Position numbers and translations under genes: made by a program
The notes under the pieces: generated by a model
Told to the model about the DNA's origin: nothing
Databases searched by the model: none
Seen by the model: the letters and a program-made list of their open reading frames with translations, nothing else
DNA from: PVC group bacterium
Lineage (GTDB): Bacteria > Verrucomicrobiota > Kiritimatiellia > CAIKKV01 > CAITUY01
DNA: 64,000 nt
Assembly (NCBI GenBank): GCA_945870225.1
Contig: CAMBRF010000001.1
Location: forward strand, 248,001-312,000
Reading direction: 5' to 3'
Shown: piece by piece, positions 1 to 7,896 of the stretch
Position numbering within the stretch: the first letter of the stretch is position 1
Layout: the number at the start of each line of letters is the position of its first letter

Positions 1-260
1 ATGCCCGGGGCGGGCGGCTGACCTCCCGCTCCATCGAGCGCCTGTTGAAGCAGTACCTGCAGTCGGCGGGACTGAATCACGAGCTCTCGCCGCATGCGCT
101 TCGCCATTCCTTTGCCACGCATATGCTGGAGGCCGGGGCGGATCTGCGCAGTGTCCAGGAGTTGTTGGGTCATGCCAGCCTGTCGACCACCCAGATCTAT
201 ACGCATGTTACCGTGGAAACGATGAAGAAGGCCTATCGCAATGCCCACCCGAGAGCGTAG
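1..260 (+). CDS. Tyrosine recombinase XerC/XerD family, C-terminal fragment
   Basis: This is the 3' end of a gene that begins before the window; the reading frame is open from base 3. The visible 85 or so residues hold the end of the catalytic domain of a tyrosine site-specific recombinase. The H-x-x-R box is seen in [10 protein letters not shown], the second His in LGHASLSTT, and the presumed nucleophilic Tyr in QIYTHV. XerC/XerD resolve chromosome dimers at dif. The compact ending just after the Tyr, and a housekeeping gene directly downstream, fit a chromosomal Xer protein better than a phage integrase, but the missing N-terminus prevents choosing between XerC and XerD. Confidence 0.9.
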   Translation, partial: ARGGRLTSRSIERLLKQYLQSAGLNHELSPHALRHSFATHMLEAGADLRSVQELLGHASLSTTQIYTHVTVETMKKAYRNAHPRA

Positions 261-293
261 GGTGATGTTAAGTTTATTGACTGAGAGGGAGAC

Positions 294-1610
294 GTGATCT
301 GGATCGTCTACAATTTGTTGTTTCCGTTTGTGCTGCTGCTCGCGCTGCCGTACTACCTGATGCGCATGTACCGGCGCGGCGGATACCGGAAGGGTTTTGC
401 CCAGCGCCTCGGCCTTTACGAGCCCGTCCTGCGGACGCGCCTGGACGAGCGACCACGGGTCTGGATCCATGCCGTCAGCGTGGGTGAGACTTTTGTGGCC
501 CAGAAGTTCATGGAGATCTGGAGGCGGCAGCAACCGGATGTCGCCTTTGTCATGACCGTCAACACGTCAACCGCCCATGCGATGGCCGCGAAGTCGATCC
601 ATCCCGACGATGTGCTGGTCTATTTCCCGGTCGATTTCCCCCTCGTGATCCGCCGGGTACTGCGGACCTTCCGGCCCCGGATGCTCGTGTTGACCGAGTG
701 TGAGTTCTGGCCCAACCTGATGCGGCTGGCGAAGCGGCAGGGCATTCCCGTGCTGCTCGTGAACGGCCGTATGTCGGAGAGGTCCTTCAAGGGCTACCGG
801 CGCTTCCGGTGGCTTTTTGCCCCGGTGATGAGACTGCTCGACGGAGCGTGTGTGCAGGGCCGGCAGGATGCCGAACGCTTCATTACCGTGGGGGCTGATG
901 CCGCCCGGGTCACGGTAACGGGGAGCGCCAAGTACGATGTGGCGCTTAACGATCCCGGCCGGCCGGAGAAGGCGCGTGAATGGTTCGCGGCGGCGGGGAT
1001 TGCTGAAAGCGATCTGGTTTTACTGGGCGGATCAACCTGGGCCGGCGAGGAGGACATCCTCCTGGATATCCTGATGAAGTTCAAACCCCTCCATCCGTCG
1101 CTTCGGCTGGTTCTCGTCCCCCGTCATGCCGAGCGGCGTGACGAGGTCCTGGCCGCCATCCGGCAGCGTGGCCTGACGTTTGTGCAACGGAGTCAGGGTG
1201 GGCGGGCTGAGGCTGGACAGCGACCGGATGTCCTGCTCGCGGATACGACGGGCGAACTCAAACACCTTTACAGCGGGGCAACGGTTATTTTTGTCGGCAA
1301 AAGCCTGACCCAGCATGGCGGACAGAACATCATCGAGCCGGCCGTGTGCGGCAAGCCCATTGTGGTGGGGCCCCATATGGAGAATTTTCCCGATATCATT
1401 CGCGACTTTACAGCGGCCCAAGCCCTGGTGCAGGTGGCGGACGCGGCGGAACTGGGCCGGCGGATCGGCGAGTTGCTGGGGGATGCGACGTTGCGCCGGG
1501 GTTACGGGGAGCGTGCGGCGGCCTGGGTCGAAAGGAACCGCGGGGCGTTGACCCTGACGGTCACTCGCGCGATGGCCCTCGTCGCACCTTTGCGATCGCC
1601 GCGAGAATAA
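294..1610 (+). CDS. waaA: 3-deoxy-D-manno-octulosonic acid (Kdo) transferase
   Basis: This gene encodes a 438-aa bitopic inner-membrane glycosyltransferase that adds Kdo to lipid A, the first step of LPS inner-core assembly. The N-terminus has a hydrophobic anchor (about residues 3-24) followed by basic residues. The GT30 N-domain signature VSVGET follows, and the C-domain carries QHGGQNIIEPAVCGKP, the nucleotide-sugar-binding EPA motif. The length is normal for the family (about 420-440). The start is GTG at 294, preceded by an AGGGAG ribosome site. It implies an outer membrane with LPS. The last 50 bp overlap the opposite-strand membrane gene ending at 1561. Confidence 0.95.
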   Translation: MIWIVYNLLFPFVLLLALPYYLMRMYRRGGYRKGFAQRLGLYEPVLRTRLDERPRVWIHAVSVGETFVAQKFMEIWRRQQPDVAFVMTVNTSTAHAMAAKSIHPDDVLVYFPVDFPLVIRRVLRTFRPRMLVLTECEFWPNLMRLAKRQGIPVLLVNGRMSERSFKGYRRFRWLFAPVMRLLDGACVQGRQDAERFITVGADAARVTVTGSAKYDVALNDPGRPEKAREWFAAAGIAESDLVLLGGSTWAGEEDILLDILMKFKPLHPSLRLVLVPRHAERRDEVLAAIRQRGLTFVQRSQGGRAEAGQRPDVLLADTTGELKHLYSGATVIFVGKSLTQHGGQNIIEPAVCGKPIVVGPHMENFPDIIRDFTAAQALVQVADAAELGRRIGELLGDATLRRGYGERAAAWVERNRGALTLTVTRAMALVAPLRSPRE

Positions 1611-1926
1611 CCAGATACTGCAGCGCCAACAGTCCCATAAAGGCGGCACTGCCCACGATGGCGTTTTGGCGCAGGCTGGCGTTGATGAGGGGATGAGCCA
1701 GGAAGAGGTTCATCCACCACCCCCCGCAGAAGGATTCCGGAACTCCGGCATATCGCAGCAGGCTGGGGATGATGGCGAAGCCTCCCATCGCCCACGCGGC
1801 GACCAGCCAGCGGGCGGCCGCCGGGGCCATCTCCCGCCCCGCCTTCCATGCGCGGCGAAGTCGAGGTGCGGTGGCCGCCATTCCCACGGTCATTCCCAAC
1901 GCAAAATGGAGCGCGGCATGGGCCAT
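1561..1926 (-). CDS. Small hypothetical polytopic membrane protein
   Basis: A 121-aa protein with about three hydrophobic segments (around residues 8-20, 38-55 and 85-112) and basic loops. I do not recognise the family. Its start codon shares base 1926 with the stop of the next gene upstream (1926-2267), so the two are probably translationally coupled in one minus-strand operon with the O-antigen-ligase-like gene. The 3' end runs antisense over the last 50 bp of waaA. The conserved-looking membrane topology and operon packing support it as a real gene, but there is no functional evidence. Confidence 0.6.
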   Translation of the reverse strand: MAHAALHFALGMTVGMAATAPRLRRAWKAGREMAPAAARWLVAAWAMGGFAIIPSLLRYAGVPESFCGGWWMNLFLAHPLINASLRQNAIVGSAAFMGLLALQYLVILAAIAKVRRGPSRE

Positions 1927-2267
1927 CAGCGGTTCTCCTCCTTGAAAAGTTGCCGGACCGCCGCGAGCATCAGGCCGATCGCCATCAGGGCAATTCCGAC
2001 GGCATACCAGGATGAGTCGGATTCAGTTCTATCGATGGAGAAGTGCCACCAGAAAATATCCATGCGGGGATCCTGGGCAAGGCGCAGGTAGAGATCGTGA
2101 CGGCCTAACAAACGGGGGAGATCCGGAGCCACCGCCCACACGGCGCTCAGCGTCATCATCAGGGGGGTAAGGATCAGCAGCGGCAGTCCGGCCCGGCGGC
2201 CCCGCATCAGGTAGATCAGGGCGGCGACCGCGAACGGAATGGCGGATCCCAGCAGGAGTTGGTTCAT
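1926..2267 (-). CDS. Small hypothetical membrane protein
   Basis: A 113-aa protein with hydrophobic segments near residues 5-20, 28-46 and 88-105. No family is recognised. The frame is open further upstream, but the start at 2267 (MNQLLLGS) is preferred because it falls one base from the end of the O-antigen-ligase-like gene (stop at 2269) and avoids long overlap. It sits between that gene and another small membrane gene, all packed without gaps, so a role in envelope or surface polysaccharide assembly is an inference from context only. Confidence 0.6.
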   Translation of the reverse strand: MNQLLLGSAIPFAVAALIYLMRGRRAGLPLLILTPLMMTLSAVWAVAPDLPRLLGRHDLYLRLAQDPRMDIFWWHFSIDRTESDSSWYAVGIALMAIGLMLAAVRQLFKEENR

Positions 2268-2268
2268 G

Positions 2269-4044
2269 TTACCGGTTCCTCCTGATCGGTGGGGGCGATA
2301 GCCAGGGGCGGAGTTGTTGGGCGCGTGCGAACGCGGCTTCGGCGCGGTCAAAGTCCCTGAGCGCCAATCGGGTCTCCCCAACCGAATACCAAAGCCGGTA
2401 GTTTTGCGGATCGAGCCGGGTCGCCTCGGTCATCAGATCCTCGCCAAAGAAGCAAAGCGCCACACGGTGCCGGGCCACGCCTTCGGTATAGGCGGCGCGA
2501 CCCAGATGGTACCAGGCGTGCCAGGAGGTGGGGGCCCAGACCAGTGCCCGGCGGAGTTGTTCCGTATCGGATTTCCGGATGTAGTGGTAGGAGTCGATTT
2601 GCCGCAGGGCGGCGGGCGAGATGATCCCGATCAGGGCGCAGCCGGCAAGACCGACGACCAGGGGCGCCAGGCACAAAGCGCGCCGGCGTGGAGCCGTCTC
2701 CACCGGGGCGGGCAGTGACAAACCCACCAATGAGGCCAGTACCACGGCGTAGAGCGGGAGATGCAACGGGAAGTCAAAAAGACAATGTGTGGCGGTTACG
2801 ATCACCGCTCCCGCGATCGAGAGCCGGATATAGTCCGGGACGGGGTCAGGATTGGGTCTTTGCAAACGGTGAAGGAAGGCCGCGCAGAACAGGCCGGCCA
2901 GAACCAGTCCGATGAGACCGCCTTCGGCCACCAGTTGAATATATTCGTTCTCTGAAAAGACCAGCCAACGATTCCGGGACGTCTGGCGGACCTGCGGGTA
3001 AACCATGCGCAGGGCATTGGCCCCAGCCCCGATCATCGGATAATGGGGCCAGACCCGCAACGACTCGCGCCATTCCATCAGCCGGTTTTGTACGCTCGGC
3101 GCGTTAAGCGGATCGCGCAGGGTTTCCAGTCGATCCCTGACCAGCGGACTGGCGTTATAGATCAGAACCGCCAGCAGCCCGACCCCGACCAGCGACCCGA
3201 TGGACGCCAGCAGGTATTTCCTGAACGCCAGCCAGGCGCTAAGCGTGAGGCAACCCACAGCAAAAGCAATCAGGGCGCCGCGTGATAAGGACATGATCAG
3301 CGCGTAGATCAGGATTCCTGTGGCCACCAGGAAAAGCAGTCCGCCGCCCCATTTTCGGTCCCTGACGGCCTGAACGGTCAGGACAAGGGCAACGGGGGCC
3401 AGCATCGCCAGGAAGCCGCCGAAATGGTTGCGGTTCATGAAGCAGCCAACCGGTCCCGGGAGGGAGCGTTCCACGGGGAGGGTCCACCACAGTGTGTCAC
3501 CCTGGGGAATGTGCCACTGACTGACATATCCGCCCGCCGCCACGACGGCACCCGCCAGAACAATGAAGCGCAGGAAAGCGATTTTGAATCGAGTCGGCAA
3601 CGAGGCGGCGAGCATCAGCGTCCCGAACGAGGCGGCCAGGAGCAGAACCATGCGCAGTGTACCGGCCCGGTTTCGGGACAGGGAGAACCCGTGAGTATCG
3701 GGGGTGAACATCCCGAAATTCGAGGCCCGACGAAGGCCAACCTCAACCAGGTGGTTCTGACTCTGGCGCAAGGCCCCGGTAAGCGGTTCAAGACAGGAGG
3801 GGAGCGGCAGCGTGGTGAAAAGAACAAAGAGCAGAATCGCTGAAAATACGACTTCCAGCCAGGGAAAGGAGGCCACGCCGCCGGGTGTTGCGGCGCAGGT
3901 TCGGGATCGGATCATGAATCCGATCCCCGCTGTCGCGCAACTCAGCGCGGCTACCGCACAGACGGTCTCAGGCAGCAATCCTCCTCCGCCAAGGATCAGG
4001 ATCAGAACCGAAGCCTGAAGGATGAAGAATGTTATGGCAGCCAT
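2269..4044 (-). CDS. O-antigen ligase/polymerase-like membrane protein with C-terminal TPRs
   Basis: A 591-aa polytopic inner-membrane protein. It has about ten hydrophobic segments and, in its second half, the Wzy_C-type region with the NRNHFGGFLAM and SRGALIAF stretches followed by a large periplasmic loop. The C-terminus (about residues 490-590) reads as tetratricopeptide repeats (WYHLGRAAYTEG, ALRDFDRAEAAFARAQ). Proteins of this build ligate or polymerise O-antigen or other surface glycans, or glycosylate pilins; the sequence cannot say which. The start at 4044 (MAAITF) is chosen because it lies 4 nt after the upstream gene's stop, while the longer frame would read antisense-like sequence. 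It is likely co-transcribed with the membrane gene 4049-5731. Confidence 0.8.
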   Translation of the reverse strand: MAAITFFILQASVLILILGGGGLLPETVCAVAALSCATAGIGFMIRSRTCAATPGGVASFPWLEVVFSAILLFVLFTTLPLPSCLEPLTGALRQSQNHLVEVGLRRASNFGMFTPDTHGFSLSRNRAGTLRMVLLLAASFGTLMLAASLPTRFKIAFLRFIVLAGAVVAAGGYVSQWHIPQGDTLWWTLPVERSLPGPVGCFMNRNHFGGFLAMLAPVALVLTVQAVRDRKWGGGLLFLVATGILIYALIMSLSRGALIAFAVGCLTLSAWLAFRKYLLASIGSLVGVGLLAVLIYNASPLVRDRLETLRDPLNAPSVQNRLMEWRESLRVWPHYPMIGAGANALRMVYPQVRQTSRNRWLVFSENEYIQLVAEGGLIGLVLAGLFCAAFLHRLQRPNPDPVPDYIRLSIAGAVIVTATHCLFDFPLHLPLYAVVLASLVGLSLPAPVETAPRRRALCLAPLVVGLAGCALIGIISPAALRQIDSYHYIRKSDTEQLRRALVWAPTSWHAWYHLGRAAYTEGVARHRVALCFFGEDLMTEATRLDPQNYRLWYSVGETRLALRDFDRAEAAFARAQQLRPWLSPPPIRRNR

Positions 4045-4048
4045 AGGA

Positions 4049-5731
4049 TCACTCGGGAGACGGGCCGAAGACGGCCACATTGCCGGACTTGAAAAGCAAC
4101 GGCTGATTTTTCGGGACCACTCCATCCTCCCCGATGGTGACATGATAGATGCGTTCAGCACCACCATACCAGTCGGTGCTGGAGCCTGCAAGTTCAAGAC
4201 ATCCCCTGAGGTAATGAACCCAAATTCCGATATCATGGCGCCAGTTCCCGCTGAGGGGTGGCGGCGCATGGACGATTAGGCGGGACTCGTCTGTCGTGGT
4301 GACATTAAAGCGAGGGCAGCCGGAAACATAAGCCTGTATCTGGGTGCGGGCGCGGCCTGGCGCCTCAATACGGAAAGGGCCGTGCGGGTCATGTCGCTCG
4401 ATGAACTGTGCGGCCTGATAGACGGGTTCGGAAGGGGAATCAGCGGCTTGATGCGCCACAATCATGATGGCAGGGACCAAGGTCATCACGGCGGTTGAGG
4501 CCAGAATGACTCGGGTCCGGGCAGGGGAGAGCGAGGCGATGATCCACTGGAGCCCAACGGTTCCGGCGAAAGCAACAAAGGGCAGGGCGATCAACGTGCC
4601 GTACATGTCGTCGGTGAATACCAGCGGCATGGTTGCCAATCCGCCTGCCAACATCGCGCGCCAGGAGGGGTTCGCCAGCCAGACGGGGAGCGTGGCCGGG
4701 GATCCCGGCGGACGGAGCGACGCTCCGATCCATCCTGCCAGGGAGAGCGGAATCAAAACGGCGAGCCGGGTGCAGAGCCGTAGCGAAAGGCCCCCCACGT
4801 TCAGTCCGCCCAGCAGGGCCCCGGCCCCGTACGCGAGAATAACAAGGATCAAGGGGGCCGCTCTCAGTCGGAGCCAGGCCAGGAGCGGAGACAGGGCGAA
4901 GGCGAGGGGAATCAGGATGACCGCCACCGATCCGGCCTTGTGCGCCATCCCCAGCAAAGGAATCATGACGAGCCAGCCGGCGATGGCGCTTAAACGCGGG
5001 ATCGATAACAGCGACAGCAGGAAGAGCGGCAGCAGCCCCATCAGCAATCCGCGACCGGTGGCCCAATAATTGTAACGCATGAAAACCGGAGAGAATACAT
5101 AGAGGAGGGCAAACCAGAATGCCGGGGTATCGGCGGCGAGCAACCGGCGGCCCAGGGTATAGGCACCCAAAAGGCCCATGGCGCCGGCCAGGATCGAGAG
5201 GATGTAAAATCCCCAGTCCACGCCCGTGCCGCCCAGGATCTGGATGGTGGCCAAAAGCAGGGGTTGGGCGGAGGGATACGAGCGGGGAGTGAAGCCCAGG
5301 AGGGATGCTGGATGGACCAACCAGGGGATGTTGTGTTCAACCTGAACCGCCGTGGCCAGGTCCTGCCATTTATAGGTGTCGATGCCGGCGATATGAGTGA
5401 AAGGCAGGGTTAAGATCATGAACACCAGCAAGGTGAACGCGAGGTGAATAACGGAGTTCCTGCCTGCCGGGATCAAAGGGACCCGTCGGAACAGGGTCAG
5501 GCCGATGAGCCCGCCTGCCAGAGTCAGGTGTGTTGCCGCCAGGGAGAGCTTGGAGATGGGGACACCGGTCAGATGCAGTCCGATGGGAATGAGGACATTC
5601 AAGGCGACCAGGATCGGTCCCCAGAGGGCCAGTGAGAGCGGCGTATCGGCACGGGGCGCAAGATGGCGAACGACGCCCCATGGGTTAAGCGCCACAGCGA
5701 AGAACAACGCCAAGGTGGAGATAAACGACAT
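4049..5731 (-). CDS. Polytopic membrane protein, possible GT-C-type glycosyltransferase
   Basis: A 560-aa protein with about eleven to twelve transmembrane segments. A first extracytoplasmic loop contains DTYKWQDLATAVQ and a downstream Pro/Tyr-rich stretch. The C-terminal 110 residues form a soluble domain (from about 430, EPVYQAAQFIERHDP). This topology resembles lipid-linked-sugar (GT-C) glycosyltransferases and uncharacterised Wzy-like proteins, but no diagnostic DD or ExD metal motif is certain. It is immediately upstream of the O-antigen-ligase-like gene (4-nt gap), which supports a role in surface glycan or protein glycosylation. Function is inferred from context. Confidence 0.65.
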   Translation of the reverse strand: MSFISTLALFFAVALNPWGVVRHLAPRADTPLSLALWGPILVALNVLIPIGLHLTGVPISKLSLAATHLTLAGGLIGLTLFRRVPLIPAGRNSVIHLAFTLLVFMILTLPFTHIAGIDTYKWQDLATAVQVEHNIPWLVHPASLLGFTPRSYPSAQPLLLATIQILGGTGVDWGFYILSILAGAMGLLGAYTLGRRLLAADTPAFWFALLYVFSPVFMRYNYWATGRGLLMGLLPLFLLSLLSIPRLSAIAGWLVMIPLLGMAHKAGSVAVILIPLAFALSPLLAWLRLRAAPLILVILAYGAGALLGGLNVGGLSLRLCTRLAVLIPLSLAGWIGASLRPPGSPATLPVWLANPSWRAMLAGGLATMPLVFTDDMYGTLIALPFVAFAGTVGLQWIIASLSPARTRVILASTAVMTLVPAIMIVAHQAADSPSEPVYQAAQFIERHDPHGPFRIEAPGRARTQIQAYVSGCPRFNVTTTDESRLIVHAPPPLSGNWRHDIGIWVHYLRGCLELAGSSTDWYGGAERIYHVTIGEDGVVPKNQPLLFKSGNVAVFGPSPE

Positions 5732-5746
5732 ACGGGTTTTGGCCGG

Positions 5747-6322
5747 TCAGAGTCCTGAGGTGCTTTCCTCTGGCGGCTCCGGAGGCGGGCCGGGTGGCGG
5801 GCCAGGTGGCGGGCCAGGTGGCGGGCCGGGCGGCGGGCCGGGCGGCGGCTTGGGCGGCGGCGGTCCATGGGGATCGGAGGTCGCCCCGCCAGGGATCGTC
5901 AAGTTACGGGTGAGGTACCATTCACGTGCCCGTTGATCCACGAGCACGAGCGGAAACTCCGCGAGTGGGGCATCAAAAGGCAGGGAGTCGAACGCAAACT
6001 CATCAGGCTTCAGTCGAAATCGTATCGACTCCCGCATCTGATCATCGACATTTCCGGAGAAATAGGCTTTTGGCCCTTGGGGGGCTTTGGGAAGGGAGGC
6101 TTGCGGCTGGGGCGGGGACGGTGGCGTCACAGGGGGACGGGGTGTGGGGGCTGCGGCTTTAGGGGGTGCGCCAGGCGTAATGGTCGGCAAGATTCCCAAG
6201 TTGGTCAGATCGGGTAAGGTAGAAGGGGCGGAAAGCGTGAAATAGGTCACGATCCCTGCGCACGCCAGAGAAGCGAGCAAAAATGCCGCAACCATTAACA
6301 GGCGATTTCGGTTAGGTGGCAT
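5747..6322 (-). CDS. Membrane-anchored Pro/Gly-rich protein
   Basis: A 191-aa protein with an N-terminal signal anchor (about residues 8-30, LLMVAAFLLASLACAG), a proline-rich linker and a small folded region (about residues 90-150). The C-terminal tail is made of PPGP units encoded by 12-bp tandem repeats. The family is not recognised. It is the first gene of the minus-strand cluster that continues with the two large membrane proteins. Such tails can span peptidoglycan or act as flexible spacers. Copy number of the repeat may vary between strains. Confidence 0.65.
   Translation of the reverse strand: MPPNRNRLLMVAAFLLASLACAGIVTYFTLSAPSTLPDLTNLGILPTITPGAPPKAAAPTPRPPVTPPSPPQPQASLPKAPQGPKAYFSGNVDDQMRESIRFRLKPDEFAFDSLPFDAPLAEFPLVLVDQRAREWYLTRNLTIPGGATSDPHGPPPPKPPPGPPPGPPPGPPPGPPPGPPPEPPEESTSGL
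5787..5846. repeat. 12-bp tandem repeat, five copies, in a coding region
   Basis: Five head-to-tail copies of a GGGCCGGGTGGC-type unit (variants A/G and T/C at two positions) run across the 3' part of the Pro/Gly-rich gene and encode its PPGP tail on the minus strand. The period is a multiple of three, so slippage would change tail length without a frameshift. Confidence 0.9.
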
Positions 6323-6423
6323 GAGTCATTCCCGCTTGGACCAATCCAGTGATCGTTATGAGTGACATTATCAGCCCTGGGCCTTCATGTGTCAAGTGAT
6401 GGCGATCACCCCTGCTTGCCGGG

Positions 6424-6452
6424 TTGCATTGACTGACGGGTTGGGGTATTTT
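6424..6452 (+). promoter_or_regulatory. Possible sigma70-type promoter for the C39-like peptidase gene
   Basis: TTGCAT (6424-6429) and TATTTT (6447-6452) are separated by 17 nt, 27 nt before the ATG at 6479. This gap between divergent genes must hold promoters for both directions. The match to consensus is only moderate. Confidence 0.35.
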
Positions 6453-6478
6453 TCAGTTTTTAAAAGGATTCTAATGTT

Positions 6479-7822
6479 ATGAGAATAATGAATCTGATCA
6501 TGGTAACAGGTCTGGTTTTGTTGGGGTTAACGCTGGATGGCCGTGCGGTCGATAAGGTCGTTCCCGGCGTGGTTCCTCTGGATAACTGGCTGACGGAAGC
6601 AGGGGTATGGGTCGACGGTTCCCAGGCCTTCATGGACGAACGGGGAACCCTTGGGTTTGAATATGTATCCGGCCGTGATGTCGCGCGGTCGGTCTACCCC
6701 GGGCTGACTTTCCTCGGTAACCGAGTCTGGGAAGCCCAGGCTTTTTTTACCGAGGGACGTGTGGTCCGGATTGAGCTGCTGCTCTTCTCACGTGGTGATA
6801 CCGGTGATTTGCAGGAAGAAGCCTTTAACCGTCTGGTCAAGGGAGTGGGCGAGAGCCTCTCCCGGTGGGCGGGTTCAACCGGGGGCAGCCTTCCTGAAAC
6901 CGTGGAACGGGCAACGCGCCATGTCCAGGGACGGACCTGGCGCAAGGCGCCCTGCCTCGCGGAAATGGAATGGGCTTATACAACCCGGACGCGGGTCGAG
7001 GGTGTCAGCGTGCCGTTTCGGGCTGAATATGTCCGTCTGCGGCTCAGGCCTTTAGGAGTCGAGAGCGGCGGAACAGCCGCCCCGGCCGGGGTGCGTTCCA
7101 GTCTGCCCTCCGCCATGAGCCTTAAAAGCCGTGTACGCCATTCGGATAATGGTGACGTCTGGATCGGCGACGTTCCCATGGTTGACCAGGGAGAGAAAGG
7201 GTACTGTGCCGCCGCCACGGCTGAGCGGGTGTTGAGATATTTCGGCCGCCCGATTGACCAGCATCAGGTGGCCCAGATCGCGGATACGGCACGGGACAAG
7301 GGCACATCGCTCGATGGAATGCTAGGTGCCCTCAAGATCATCGGACAACGATCACAGTTGGATTTACGGCCTCTTCAGGAATTCGACTGGGCGGAAGTGG
7401 TGCGACTGCTTAAGGACTACAACCGGGCGGCTGCCGCGAAGCAGAAACCGCAGATCCAGTTCGGGCAGAGCATTAATCTGGGTGAAGTATACGGAGCCAT
7501 GGAGCCCGGTCTGCTGCGTCAGGCGCGCGGTCGCGACAAGCAGAGCATGGCGCGTTTCCGGCAGCAGGTTGCGCAATATACCACGGCCGGTGTGCCGCTG
7601 GTCTGGGGTGTAATCGTGGGCCTTTATCCCGAAACGCCCCCCTTGCATATTCGCGGCGCCTTTGGCCATGTGCGGCTGATCGTGGGCCAGAATGCGAAAA
7701 CAGACGAGATTCTGTACAGTGACACTTGGGGCTCCGGCCATGAGTTCAAGCGAATGCCGATGTCCGATGCCTGGGCGATGACCATTTCTCTGCATGTGAT
7801 CAAGACCCGTGATGTGCGGTGA
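6479..7822 (+). CDS. Secreted C39-like cysteine peptidase domain protein
   Basis: A 447-aa protein with a signal peptide (about residues 1-23, ending near GRAVD), an N-terminal domain of unknown fold and, from about residue 230, a papain-like domain of the C39_2 type. The Gln/Cys active-site segment is VPMVDQGEKGYCAAATAE, the His is in AFGHVRLI and a third polar residue is in YSDTWG. The order Gln-Cys...His...Asp matches papain-fold peptidases. It is likely exported to the periplasm or surface; the substrate is unknown. It is monocistronic or the head of an operon with the esterase that follows. AAAGGA lies 11 nt before the ATG. Confidence 0.75.
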   Translation: MRIMNLIMVTGLVLLGLTLDGRAVDKVVPGVVPLDNWLTEAGVWVDGSQAFMDERGTLGFEYVSGRDVARSVYPGLTFLGNRVWEAQAFFTEGRVVRIELLLFSRGDTGDLQEEAFNRLVKGVGESLSRWAGSTGGSLPETVERATRHVQGRTWRKAPCLAEMEWAYTTRTRVEGVSVPFRAEYVRLRLRPLGVESGGTAAPAGVRSSLPSAMSLKSRVRHSDNGDVWIGDVPMVDQGEKGYCAAATAERVLRYFGRPIDQHQVAQIADTARDKGTSLDGMLGALKIIGQRSQLDLRPLQEFDWAEVVRLLKDYNRAAAAKQKPQIQFGQSINLGEVYGAMEPGLLRQARGRDKQSMARFRQQVAQYTTAGVPLVWGVIVGLYPETPPLHIRGAFGHVRLIVGQNAKTDEILYSDTWGSGHEFKRMPMSDAWAMTISLHVIKTRDVR

Positions 7823-7896
7823 ACGGGTGACCTGATATCGAATTGCATTGCGACAAGGCAAATGGCAATCTGGATCGTTTTTTCAAAGGAGTGACA

